64,000 bases of DNA from NCBI RefSeq assembly GCF_954871325.1, contig NC_088776.1, positions 64,378,711 through 64,442,710 on the forward strand. Reading direction: 5' to 3'. Both the position numbers and the translations under genes were made by a program. The DNA is from Gordionus sp. m RMFG-2023. Lineage: Eukaryota; Nematomorpha; Gordioida; Chordodea; Parachordodidae. A model generated the notes under the pieces. That model was not told the origin of the DNA, made no database searches, and was given only the letters and a program-made list of their open reading frames with translations. Every line of letters begins with the position of its first letter. Position 1 is the stretch's first letter. This document shows, in pieces, positions 24,723 through 36,186 of the stretch.

Positions 24723-25859
24723 AAGAAATTGCGACCTTGTCCAACGAGATAGAGTATCCGCCATCAAGCAGTAAAAGCTTTTATGGAGTTAGAAGAGCCG
24801 ATTATATTAATGCTATTACTGAATTATCACAATAGCCTGAAAGAAATATTTCCTCAGAAGCAAAAAAATTATTGTATTCAATGCTTATTCCAAATTTATT
24901 TCTCATTAGAATGTATTATTTAATTATACAACAATTTTAGGTATTGCTTTAAAAACATGACATTGACTTGATTAAGAAGATGAGAATAGCGGATAGCAAT
25001 TTATCAGAACTCAAGGAAGTTAGGGCTAATGTTGATGTAGAATTTCATATTTCATTGTTGAGTCAAAAGCAGAGCTATTAATATTTGTCTCCCTCGACTT
25101 GTAGCAAGGCAAGCTCATCGTTAAAACATTAATATAGGATCAGTAGAAGAGTATATCTTAAATACAGATACAATTATAACCCAAATAAAGGAATTTTTAA
25201 TTCATCATGCAGCACTTATTAATCTGGAAATATTACTTCCACAAAAGCCTTCCCGACCTTTTTCAGATGATAGTAGAAAAAAAATTTGTTAGATTTTTAT
25301 TATGAAGATGTTAAAGTATCTTATGATGCCTTACTAGCTGAATAACTGTTTATAAGATTAACTATGGTTGGTATAGTCCTAAAAAATGCTATGGATGTTC
25401 TGCATTATTTCAAACACATTTTAGATTAAATTTTCAATGTATTAAAAGGGTTTATAAACTCTTCCCATTAGTAAACTAATAAGAAAACATTCTCTTTTTT
25501 AAGAAGAATCTGCAGAAGTACCATTTGCAGGGCACGGCCCGGATTTTTTAAAATATTTTTACGGCCCGGCCTGGTTTTTTTTAAAAAATTTTAGGTGGGC
25601 CCGGCTTTTTTAACAAATTTTCAGTCCCGGCTCGGCTTTTTTAAAAATAAAATTTTCAGGCCTTGCCCTGATTTTTAAAAAATAAATTATATTTATTTTT
25701 GATTTTTTAGCTAAATATAACGAATTTAAATATAGGCTGTTTTAAAAATTACAGCCCGGATTGGGTGTTTTTTTTAAAAAATTTTGGGCACAGCCCAGCA
25801 ATGATGAGATAATTGAAAAAATAGCTCAATCACAACGAAGATTGGATTTTACATTGTAA
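24723..25859 (+). pseudogene. Decayed hAT transposase, ZMYM1-like, with a nested repeat
   Basis: A plain DNA transposon remnant. Frames in order read KLRPCPTR, RHQAVKAFMELEEPI (family: CDTRW..R..A...F.E..EPI), then after shifts LSELKEVRANVDVEF, NICLPRLVARQAHR (family: PR..GRQ.HR), NIGSVEEYILNTDTIITQIK, ALINLEILLPQ and YYEDVKVSYDALLAE. The dimerisation motif remains as TFSFLRRICRST at 25486-25520. The G+C-rich repeat then interrupts it, and the tail resumes at 25799 as NDEIIEKIAQSQRRLDFTL with a stop at 25857-25859. Many stops and frame changes make it dead. It sits within the left inverted arm and is absent from the right arm, so it inserted after that duplication. Confidence 0.75.
25529..25799. 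repeat. G+C-rich GGCCCGG plus T/A tract repeat inserted in the hAT gene
   Basis: Five blocks such as GGCACGGCCCGG, ACGGCCCGGCC, GGGCCCGGC, CCCGGCTCGGC and CAGGCCTTGCCCTG are each followed by TTTTTT then AAAAA/ATTTT tracts. After an AT-rich gap come ACAGCCCGGATTGGG and GGGCACAGCCC. Unit length is about 35-45 bases. Hosting hAT coding sequence lies on both sides, with about 25 codons missing, so this is an insertion or replacement. It is the most complete of four copies in the window. Confidence 0.7.
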
Positions 25860-27094
25860 GTATATTAAATACAAAATGCTAAGAAACTTTTTGTGTAAAG
25901 GCTCAAAAAATTCAAATTTCTATTTTGGTCATTTAAGTGATTCTTTACAAATAATTTTTTTATAATTCACATAAATTTAAAATTGCGTATTAGAAATAGT
26001 TATTAGTCCTAATAAATTTATGCTTGATATTTTTAAAAAACAAAAATATTTCTTAAAATAACGTTAAATGCTTTAGTAATTAATTTCAAATCATTTTCAT
26101 CAAGGAAATAACTGTAATATAAATGTAAAATAAATAGCTTTTGTGACGACATCTCCCAAATAACTAAACCGTCAACCATATTAAACGAAGCGTCAGATCG
26201 TTATCTTTATTTTTTATAATAATATAAATCTTATGTACATTCATAATACATACTTTTCCTTTTTGTAAATTTATAATAATCTAATTACATTTCAAATAGC
26301 CACTTTGTATTTTTTTTCGAAAATGTGTTCAAAATCTAAAATTTTAATTTTTTTAGATTTAAGAAGGAGTATAAGAATACTAAGGCTATTTGGTGTAATT
26401 TTGATCAAAAGCTTAATATGTCCGAATATAATTGTCGGACAAAATAGCATGAAATACACCAAACCCTTACCTATAATTTACATTCAGAAATCTTTTAATA
26501 TTTAAAATTTTATTCAAAATCGTCAAGTAAAATTTCATAAAATTGACATCTTTATTAAACTTAAATTTTAAAATTTATAAAAAATAAATTATATATTTTA
26601 TTTCACCATTGTATATAATTTATAATATTGTAAATGAATTCTATTTATGTAAAATTAAATTTATTAACATACATAATATATGAAAAACATAATTTAATTG
26701 GATTTTACTAAATCTAAGGTTATTATTATAGAATACCCTCAATATTATATTTTTAAACACAAAACCTATAATTTTAAAGCTTGTCTGATTTTTAAAAGAG
26801 TGTTTAACTTACATATAATGAGTATTAGTATTTTATACTGTTATTACCATAATAAAGCCTAATATCACGATGTTGATATATATTCTTGAAAAAAACTCCT
26901 TTTATCATTAAAAATAATAACAGATGAGGGAATTAAAATAATTGGCACAAATATATAAATTATAAAATTTTCTAAATTTTAACTTATAAATATTACTGGT
27001 GTTTTAAAATTAAGTTCCTACGCCAACTATTCTAAGATATATATTATAATTTTTTCTTTTTCATTTTTTATAATATGCCGTTCTTTTTTAGTAA

Positions 27095-27458
27095 CTTTCG
27101 GTCAGTGGCGTAGCTACGGGGGTGGTTTTCGGGTTTGGACTTCTACCAGAGCAAATTTTTTTTTAGATTATACGTTGAAAAGAAAAAGTGATTTTTAAAT
27201 ACCATTAATATTTATATTTTTTGGTTTTAATGTTGTGAAAGGATATTATATTACTATTGAAATTATTCTGGGTAGTCATTGAGAATAATCTACTAAATTA
27301 TAATAACATATTATTGATGCATTTAAAAAAAAAAATGATTTATAAGATAAATCCGGCCAAAGACCCGTTAGAGGGGGTCTGGGGGGGCGAAGCCCCCCAG
27401 GCTTTTATATGTATGACCCCCTCTAAGGAAAATTTTTAGCTACGCTACTGCTTTCGGT
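27095..27458. mobile_element. hAT-type MITE, 348 bp, with 8 bp target duplications
   Basis: The element runs 27103-27450. Its left end CAGTGGCGTAGCTA and right end TAGCTACGCTACTG are inverted repeats with one mismatch. CTTTCGGT occurs immediately outside both ends (27095-27102 and 27451-27458), the 8 bp duplication typical of hAT transposases. The interior is A/T-rich with a G+C-rich subterminal hairpin (GGGGGGCGAAGCCCCCC) near 27382-27398 and no transposase, so it depends on a full-length hAT. The small open frame at 27257-27439 lies inside it and is not a gene. It is in the left inverted arm only. Confidence 0.9.
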
Positions 27459-30400
27459 TATCTAACAGCGAAAACTATAAAGAAAATAGTAAATTGATAA
27501 AAAATGGTAAGGCCTAATCATGTTAACTAGCTAGCAAAATACCTCCCTATTATGAATATTTTTACTATTATAATGATAAAAAAAATTAATTATGGTTAGA
27601 AAAAAAAATATATATGTAAATCACACTATATTCAATAGAATTGAAATGTGGATTAAAGTCGTAAACCATTGGATATGCCAGTTGACAGAAGTCTACTAAA
27701 ATATGATATAAGTATTGAAACTTAAAACCTTTAACTTGTAGAAAATGTTAATTCTATCATAAAAATATCCACATTATAAGCATCTTGTTTATAAATTTCG
27801 TTTAAAATTTACAAAATATTTAAAATAATAGAATATTGAATTTTTTTAAATATAAATTTTAGCTAATGTTTAATAAATTGCTTAGAAAAATTAATTTTTT
27901 TTATAAACAGTTCAATTTAAATAGTACGTTCACTTTAACTAAACGAAATTGTTTTTATAGCAAAATTTATATATTTTTAGTACGTTTTAGTATTTACCTT
28001 AATTTAATTATTTATATTATATTAATAATTAATAAAAGAAAATTTATAAAAAAAAAGATTTTAAAAGTTTATCGAAGATATGCAAGATGGGTTCTAAGAA
28101 ATTCCCAATATTTTTAATATTCAAAAGTATCCTATATTTTTTTAAATTCTATTTTAAATTTAAGAAAATCGCCGCTTATCGCGATAACCTATAATCAATT
28201 TTCTAACTTATGTTTTTCTTAACTAAAGCAAAAAAATAATGAATCAAAAAATAATCATTAAGGGAGACCTACAGTTTGCTAGCCCTAAAAGGCAAACATT
28301 AATAAATTTAAAACTACTTGATAATATTGAATTATCTTATTTCATTCCACTTATTTACTTATATCATAAATATATATATTTTTTAAAAAATTATAATTTT
28401 TCTAATAATATTAAATTTTTCCGAAAAAAAAATATTATGGAAAAGATGAGCTAGGCCCGGAGAATGACGAACCTTTCAGTGAATGACCGGGTTCCGGTAA
28501 AAATTTAATAATGATAAAATTAGATGTGACAATTAGTTTGTATCTAATATTTAAAGAATAGCAAATAAAATAATTTTAAAATGAATTAGTATCTTTATAT
28601 ATGAGTATAACAGCATAAAAATTAGTGCATCTACTTTAAAAAGCTTATTCAAGCATACAATTAATGTATTTTCTCATACATATTGTTCATTCTAGATCTT
28701 TATGGTCTTAATATAAGTTTAAATAATTTTAAAAAAAGCCGTTTTCTGGAACTAGATTACTTGAGAAAGTTTAACAGCTTCAGACTGGGTTCTCTTTATT
28801 CCTTCTAATATTAAAATATATATTTATATCCATCTTGGAATATTCTACCTTGATCTAAAATATCAAATATAAGGGCAAACATATATTTTTATTAATTTTC
28901 TAAAAAAATGTCATATACTATCATTTTGAAAGCAATAAGATTGAAAAAAAATTAAGGTAAGTAAAATAAATAATTCTCAAGTAAAACAATAACTTGACTA
29001 GTTCTATTTTTTTAGATAAATTCTCGATAATACCATATTTTATTTTATTTTTTTAGAATTAAAAAATTAAATCATAATTATTTAGATTCAATAGGACTGC
29101 CAATTTTTTTTAAAATATTTAGACGAAAGAAATCTTTTAACCTAAATTTAGATAATTTTGACCGGCTGAATTTTCTTTTACTTTTACCATGTTATGAGTA
29201 TTTTTATCAGGACACTAATGAAAGTTAATAGAGGGGTTAAAGGGTCAAAAAATCTAATGTATTAAAGTAATTATCCACAATAATAGAAAAAAATTTAAAA
29301 TAAATTTTTTAAACAAAAAATGATAAATGTTTAAAGTAAATAAATTTAATTTATTTAAAAGAAGTACGTTCACTTAATCTTTTTTTTTTTTTAAATGAAA
29401 TATTTGTTTTAAAACTATTTAATATTTATAATATATTAATAATCAAAGTTTTATTTTGAACTTGTTTTTTTAAAAAATGGTTTTAAAACAAATTTAATTT
29501 AAAAAAATAGTGGTTTAAGTGAACTTCCTAAATTATAAAAATTTAATTACTCTAAACATCATTTTTTGTTTAAAAGATTTGTTTTTAACATTTTTCTACT
29601 ATTGTGGATAATTACTTTAGTACATTAGACTTTTTGACCCTTTAACTCCCTCTGAGTATACCTTCTGTGTCAATAGTGTCCGGATAAAAGTACCCAGAAC
29701 AAGGCATAAGTAAAAACTCTACCTAATAAAATTATTTAAATTTTGGTTAAATTTTCGCCAATATTAAAAAAAAATTTACAGTCATATTGAATCTAAATAA
29801 TTTAATTAATTTTATTTGATTCTAAAAAAATTAAAAAAAATATGGCATATTAATTTAAGAATTTTTCTAATAGAATACACATAGTAAAGTTATTTATTAC
29901 TTAGAAATTATTTATTTTGCATACCTTAATTTAATCTTTTGCTTTTCATAATTATATGTATAAATAAGCTTTTTAAAGTAGATGCACTTATTTTTATACT
30001 ATTACTTGATAAAAATAATTTAGATTTTGAAACAATTATTTTATTTGCAAATTTATAACTTTTTGAATCGAATACGATTGAATCCGCTACGGACCAAAAA
30101 AAATCTATTAGTATTTCAAAAACAACTCAACGGAAAGCTCATAATTCTCCTGATATCTTTTTCCAATTATTTTTTTTTCTGGGAAATTAATATTATTAAA
30201 AAAAATTATAATTTTTTAAAAAAATATTAATTTAAGTTGAATAACTAAAATTTATTCAATATTTTCAAAGTTTAAATTTTATTGACGTTTGCCCTTTTAG
30301 GGCTCGTTTGCTCAAAGTTTCCCCTAATGTTGATTTTTTGTTATAGATTAAAAGAAAGAAGATTTAAAGAATTTCATTGAAAATTGATTATCAGGTGATT

Positions 30401-31389
30401 TTCTTAAATTTAAAATCAAAAAAAAATATTAGATACTTTTGAATATTTAAAATAAGTATTAATAATTTATTTTGGGAATTCCTAAGCAGTCCATCTCTCA
30501 TTTCTTCAATAAATTTTTAAAACCTTTTTTTATTAATATAATAGAAATTAAAAATGTCAAATAAGAGGTATTTTAAAAAATATAAACTTTGCTATAATAA
30601 ATAAATTTTATTTAGTTAAAGTGAATGTACTATTTAAATTGTTTTGTTTACAAAAAATAATTTCTCTAAGCATTATTGAACTGTAAAATTAATATTAAAA
30701 ATAATTCATTAATTTATAATAATATTTTTGTGATTTTTTAAAAAAATTTATATACATGATGCTCGTAATGTGGATAATATCTATGGTACAGATAACATTT
30801 TCTACAGGTTAAATGATTTAAATAACAATAATATTTAAATATATATATCATATTTTAGTAAACTTCTGTCGACTAGCGTATCCAAAAGTTTACGACTTTA
30901 ATGTACACTTCAATTCTACTGAGTATAGTTTAATTTACATATATATATAGTTTTTTTTATAAATTTTAAAATTTATATTTAATGATAAAAAGGTGTCATT
31001 TTTATATTACTAGTAATATATATATTAATAAAAACTAACTAAGTTTGTAGATTATCAGGGCTAACTGATTTTTATAAAAAGCAATTTTAAATAAAATTTT
31101 AAATAATAAAAGATTTCTGAATGTATTATATAGGTAAGGGTTTGATATTTTATAATATTTTGTACGACAATTATTTTTAAACATATAAGATACTAATCAA
31201 AATTACACCAAATAACCTTTGTATTCTCATACTCCATGTAAAAGTCATAAAAAATTTAAAGTTTAAATCAGAATTTTAAAATATTTTCAAAAAAATATAC
31301 TAAACGGAGCGTAATTAAAATATTTGTAAAAAATTCATATATTACGATGTACATAAGGATATTATAAAAAAAATAAAGATATCGAACAG
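27459..31389. other. Non-coding core of the inverted duplication
   Basis: The central sequence of both arms. Open frames at 27866-28117, 28239-28454 and 30027-30230 are AT-driven, and their mirror stretches do not keep the frame. No exon of the neighbouring gene was found between 29435 and 31389, although its signal-peptide exon is expected somewhere upstream of 31390. Confidence 0.5.
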
Positions 31390-32090
31390 ACGCATCGTTG
31401 AATATGGTTGACGGTTTAGTTATTTGGGAGATACCACAAAGGCTATCTAATAATTTTTCACATTTCTATTGGAGTTATTTCCTTGATGATAATTACATAA
31501 ACGATTTAAAATTGATAACTAAGGCACTTAACGCTACGGTAATAAAAATTATATTTATATGTAACATTTTGTTTAATGTAAATTAAACATATGACTTTTT
31601 TTTGCATGAAAGTATAATGTTATATAAAATCTTATATTAAAAAAAAACGTTTAAAATAAGATTTTGCCAAAAAAGACCCTAATCTATCTGCCATCATTCA
31701 TAAAAATCTCGAGCTAAATCAATATAAAATCCGTAAAATAGAAGCTTTTACTAATTGAAAGTATAATTTAACATTTTCATATATAGTTCTATATAGATAC
31801 GAATCCTGAATTATTAAAAGATATCCTGGCCGAAGAAGATATCACTTCGAATTTAACCTACGGGATGCAATTTGTACCAAATGAAACTCACGTTTATAAT
31901 TTTAAAGATTATAGATATATTACGAACGAAACAGCCACAATGGTAAATAATTTATCCCTTCTATATTTGTCGAATATATTTTTTAAATTCTTTGTTTTTA
32001 AAGTTGCGATTTATACAACCATACCGGGGAATACTTGAAGTTCATGAATTCCATGAATCATATATAATACTTAAAGGTTCGTTGAGAAAC
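29436..32090. repeat. Right arm of the large inverted duplication
   Basis: Compact partner of 22920-29435. The turning point is near 29435, with little or no unmatched spacer (GAAGTACGTTCACTTAA on the left faces a similar block near 29515-29530). Similarity fades inside exon 3 of the gene at 31390-33566, near 32090, so the duplicated part included only the 5' half of that gene and its upstream region. Confidence 0.8.
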
Positions 32091-33566
32091 CCTTTCTCAA
32101 AATTACTGTCCATATTATTCAAATATAGTTCAATTTTATATTCAATACCCAAAGTTAATGTCATCCTGCAAAATTGTCATAACAACAGTAAAATTAATTT
32201 AATTCCATTTTATTCTATTATTATGTGTTACTATCCTATATAGCCCTTGGTATAGCCAACTTTGAATCTAGATTTGAAAAAAGTTAATTTAAAAAAAATA
32301 TATTTTAGTCATTTATAATAATTAAATTGTTAATCAAAGCAATTTATATAGACCAACAAAGTCTTTCTCATTACGTGTCATTTGAAGGAATTTACAATTT
32401 AGTTATCTCAGAAGGAAATGCCACAATCTTTATAAAGTTGATTAAAAATATAAAATTGATAAAAATTAAAGCAAAAAATATATAATAGAAATCTGCCTTT
32501 GTATCCATTTAGTAATTTAGCATTTCCCCACTTGCATTTTATTGATTTAATATATAAATCCGTGATACAATATTACTATGATGGGTATATTTACTATTTA
32601 AACATATTCCACACCCCCCTGGAAGACATGAAAAATGCGTTAAAATATTGGGAAGATTTTTATATTTCAGAAAATATTACGGTAAATTAACCACTTTTTA
32701 GTAAATTCATAAAAAATTCTATTTTTAATCTAACAAGTTGGTATAAGTTTATTTGTTAATAGCAATTCAGGATATCTTAGGAGAGTAATAAATTGATCAA
32801 TCCTTATTAGTTATAGGACGGGTAACCACCTAAAAATCAATCAAAGTTATATCGTTAGTTTTAGCATTTTTACAAACGAATGGATAATAAAATTTCTTTA
32901 CATCTTTTAAGCTTATAAGGTAAACGCTCATATTCCCTTTATTAATTCAAAAAATTAATGAGAGATAACCTAACTTGCAATAAGAGCTTTTTAAAAATGA
33001 AGTTATTTATAATATCCTATTGTTTTAAAGTATATTACCTCATTTTCAAAAATATTTAATAAGTTAATATAGTACATAATTAAATATACTCTATTATGAA
33101 TATATCACAAATTTCTTTTAATAAAAATAAAATAAGATGATAATACAGGTAAACTCTAATATATCTGCTCTTTGCAATATAGTGTTAATCTGCATCAATG
33201 ATGGTTCAGAATTTCGTATTCACCTAGGAATGAATAAATATGTAATGAGGAAATGTATTATTAATTATTTTTTATTCAATAGATATTATAGAAATCAAAT
33301 TCCCCATTTTTCTATCGTTAACTTCCTAATTTATTAATAATATTATATATATACCATTATTTAAGGCAATCGTTGAACAAAACAATAAATATTTGACCCT
33401 GAAAATTTATTACAATGACACTGTCGAGAATATTATACATCATGATTATATAATTTATAGCATAATGTGTTATCGGAATTTTTTGCAGACCGAAGATCAG
33501 TTAATAAATGTAACTACTCCTTCTACTTGGAATGTTACGAAAAAATTCTATTTATCATATTCATAA
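31390..33566 (+). CDS. N-glycosylation-rich secreted or lumenal protein, seven exons (5' end missing)
   Basis: Exons with matching phases are 31390-31538, 31787-31942, 32004-32187, 32352-32436, 32489-32681, 33149-33241 and 33366-33566. Donors are GTAATA, GTAAAT, GTAAAA, GTTGAT, GTAAAT and GTAATG; the junction phases 0, 0, 1, 2, 0, 0 all agree, giving about 350 residues up to TAA. Introns are short (about 50-470 bases). The product has at least ten N-x-S/T sites (NFS, NAT, NLT, NET twice, NAT again, NIT, NIS, NDT, NVT twice), far above chance for a cytosolic protein, and no internal hydrophobic stretch long enough for a clear membrane segment. An ectodomain or lumenal domain is inferred. The decayed mirror copy keeps residues just before the ATG at 31404, so the exon starts at 31390 and an upstream signal exon is expected. 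The donor at 32437 is weak, and a TTTTTTGCAG inside the last exon (33490) could be another acceptor. The family is not recognised. Confidence 0.6.
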
Positions 33567-33710
33567 TATTAATTGATTAGAGGAATGCATAAATATATAA
33601 AATTTTATAATTTATATTATAAATAATTTTATTGGTTAAGGGTGACATTTTTTTAAAAGAGATTATTACTATTTAATAAAATATTTGCAGGAAAGGGGTT
33701 TGACTAAATA

Positions 33711-33775
33711 CTGTCTTGCTAAACTGTCTTGCTAAACTGTCTTGCTAAACTGTCTTGCTAAACTGTCTTGCTAAA
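33711..33775. repeat. 13 bp tandem repeat, five perfect copies
   Basis: CTGTCTTGCTAAA is repeated five times without change, about 145 bases after the stop of the seven-exon gene. Perfect identity implies recent expansion. Confidence 0.95.
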
Positions 33776-33989
33776 AAGCAATTAATCACAATCAATCATA
33801 ATTTGATTATAAAATATCTTTTAAAAAAAAATCAAAAACATTTTTTTTATTTTATATAAATCAATTTTAAATTAATTAAAAAATTGAGATTAAATATCAA
33901 ATAATTTAAATTTCTATTTTTACTTAATATTATTGAAAAAAAAAAATTTTTCAACTTAAATTTTATTTTTCAATTAAAAAATTTAATAA

Positions 33990-34680
33990 ATCTATATCCA
34001 TAAGAGGGTAATGCATAAATATAAAAATATATTCTTAGAAAACCAAAATAAATATTGGATAGCGCTTTTTTGGTATTTGGGTTTAAATACTTGTGAATAA
34101 CTAAAAAAATTTTAAAAAATAGAGGTTTCTTTGACTTTAATTAATGAGTAGGTTTAGAATCGAAAAATAGTAGAAAGTTTGTAAGGAACATATTGCTGGC
34201 GTTATTGATCAAAATCTCTGTGTTAAACATTATTCTAAATAATTTTTTGAAATTAAAATTTGACCGAATGGCGAACTCAAAACTGGCCACTTACTAAATA
34301 TTCGATCTAGTAACATTATTTGGAAAATGTTCATTTTGGTTTATTTATCTATATATACGTGTAAATCATTATCCCAAAAAATATTTTAAAAATATCGTGA
34401 TTTGACCGATAACCGATATGAAACCGAAATACTGCGTTGCTGGCGGTCTCCATGTAAAATTCTTCATTTTTGGTTTATAAGTAAACAATAAAGTGTTAAG
34501 CAACATTTTAAATAATTTTTTGAAAATATTAAGATTTGACCGAATGGCGAGTTCAAAACCGACCACTTACTAAATATTCGATCTACCAAATTTGGTAGTA
34601 ATATTATTTAGAAAATATTCATTTTTGGTTTATTTATCTATATATATACGTGTAAATCAATATCCCATAATTTTTACTAT
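33990..34680 (+). repeat. Dispersed repeat with an internal 273 bp tandem pair
   Basis: Matches 13000-13620 in the opposite direction. Within it, 34228-34500 and 34501-34680 are tandem copies (both carry TTTGACCGAATGGCGA, CCACTTACTAAATATTCG and TATACGTGTAAATCA). The second copy is cut by the start of the subtelomeric repeat at about 34668. The minus-strand frame at 34369-34566 lies inside and is not a gene. Confidence 0.7.
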
Positions 34681-36186
34681 ATTCTCAACATATGAATTTT
34701 TTTAAGTATATTATTTTCACCGAATTTTAGAAAATATAATATTGCTCACACATATTTAATTATGGCTTAATAACTCTGAAAATTAATAAAATGCAAAATC
34801 TTATATGATTTTTCAAAAAAAACTACTAAATAAATTTTTTTAGCTGTTATAAAAATTAGAGTTATGGTTAGGATTAGGATTAGGGTTAGGGTTAATGTTA
34901 TTGTTAGGGTTAGGGTTATAGTTAGGGTTAAGGTTAGGGTTAGGGTTAGAGTTATGGTAAGCTTATAATAGATATCTGTTAGTGCTATTTCATATGTCTA
35001 TCCTAAATTAATCTAATTAACAGTACTTCAAGTAATTTTTACTATATTCTATAAACATATGAATTTTTTAAGTTATATTTATTATTTTTACCGATTTTAG
35101 AAAATAACTTATGCTCAGACATATTTTAATAATTTTATGCATAATATGATTTTCGTAGTAATTATTGTCTTAGTAACTCGTAAAATTAAATAAAATAATT
35201 TTGTGAAAATCAAATAATAATTGTGCAAAATCCTCTATGATTTTTCAAAAAAATATAAGGAAAGCAGATAAAATTTTTAGCTTTTTTTAAAATTTATTTT
35301 GATTGAAGAAATTTAAAGCATTTTGGTTCAGGGTTAGGATTATGGTTAGTGTTAGAGTTAAGGTTAGCTTACAATAGATATCTGTTAGTGCTATTTCATA
35401 TATCTATCCTAAATTACTCTAATTAACAGTACTTCAAGTAATTTAAACTATATTCTTAACATATGAATTATTTATTATTTTCACCGAATTTTAGAAAATA
35501 TAATGTATTGCTCAAACAAATTTAATTATCTCTTAATAATTCTGAAAATTAAATTGCAAAATTTTATATGATTTTTCAAAAAATAATACTAAATAAAATT
35601 TTTAGAGTTTATAAAAATTAGGGTTATGGTTAGGGTTAATGTTATTGTTAGGGTTAAGGTTAGGGTTAGGGGTAGGGTTAGGGTTAGCTTACAATAGATA
35701 TCTGTTAGTGCTATTTCCTATATTATATCTATCCTTAATTACTCTAATTAACAGTACTTCAAAATATTTTTTACTATATTGCCAACATATGAAATTTTTG
35801 AAGTAATATTGATTATTATCACCGAATTTTAGAAAATATAATATATGCTTAGATAAATTTATTAATTATAATGATTTTCGTAGTAATTATCTATGTCTTA
35901 TTAACTCGTAAAATTAAATAAAATAATTTTGTGAAAATCAAATAATAATTGTGGAAAATCTTCTATGAATTTTTAAAAAATATAAGGAAAACAGATAAAA
36001 TTTTTAGCAAGTGCATAATGATTTTTGTACTAATTATCTATGTCCTAGTAACTCGTAAAATTAAATAAAATAATTTTGTAAAAATCAAATAATAATTGTG
36101 CAAAATCTTCTATGATTTTCAAAAAATATAAGGAAAGCAGATTTAGTTTTTTTTTAAATTTATTTTGATAGAAATTTAAAGCATAT

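Larger units (their letters stand above)
22925..26232 (-). pseudogene. Decayed mirror copy of the gene at 31390-33566
   Basis: Host gene copy on the minus strand. The exon 1 copy (about 26047-26190) still reads as VDGLVIWEMSSQK and later LKLITKAFN, against VDGLVIWEIPQR and LKLITKALN in the right copy. Its acceptor AG has become TG, and the donor after the exon is lost. Exon 2 exists twice (near 23025-23190 and 23364-23450) because of a local tandem duplication; DTNPELLNDILAEKD and SNLTYG are readable, then a frame change and stops follow. Only the first bases of exon 3 remain at 22925-22975. Exons 1 and 2 are pushed apart by the hAT insertion. It cannot make the protein. Confidence 0.7.
22920..29435. 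repeat. Left arm of a large imperfect inverted duplication
   Basis: Read in reverse complement this arm matches 29436-32090 in order. Pairs include 22925-23050 with 31930-32060, 23098-23185 with 31785-31870, 26040-26232 with 31365-31570, 26300-26500 with 31110-31290, 27600-27700 with 30870-30950, 28060-28180 with 30370-30490, 28240-28310 with 30270-30350, 28610-28660 with 29960-30000, and 29030-29340 with 29555-29860. Divergence is considerable, so the event is old. This arm is longer because of later insertions: the hAT element and its nested repeat, the MITE, and a 266 bp tandem duplication. Confidence 0.8.

Noticed and set aside
31404-33566. Assignment of the seven-exon gene to a named glycoprotein family
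   Set aside because: A few stretches loosely recall known lumenal glycoproteins, but none of the similarities covers a motif that would decide it.
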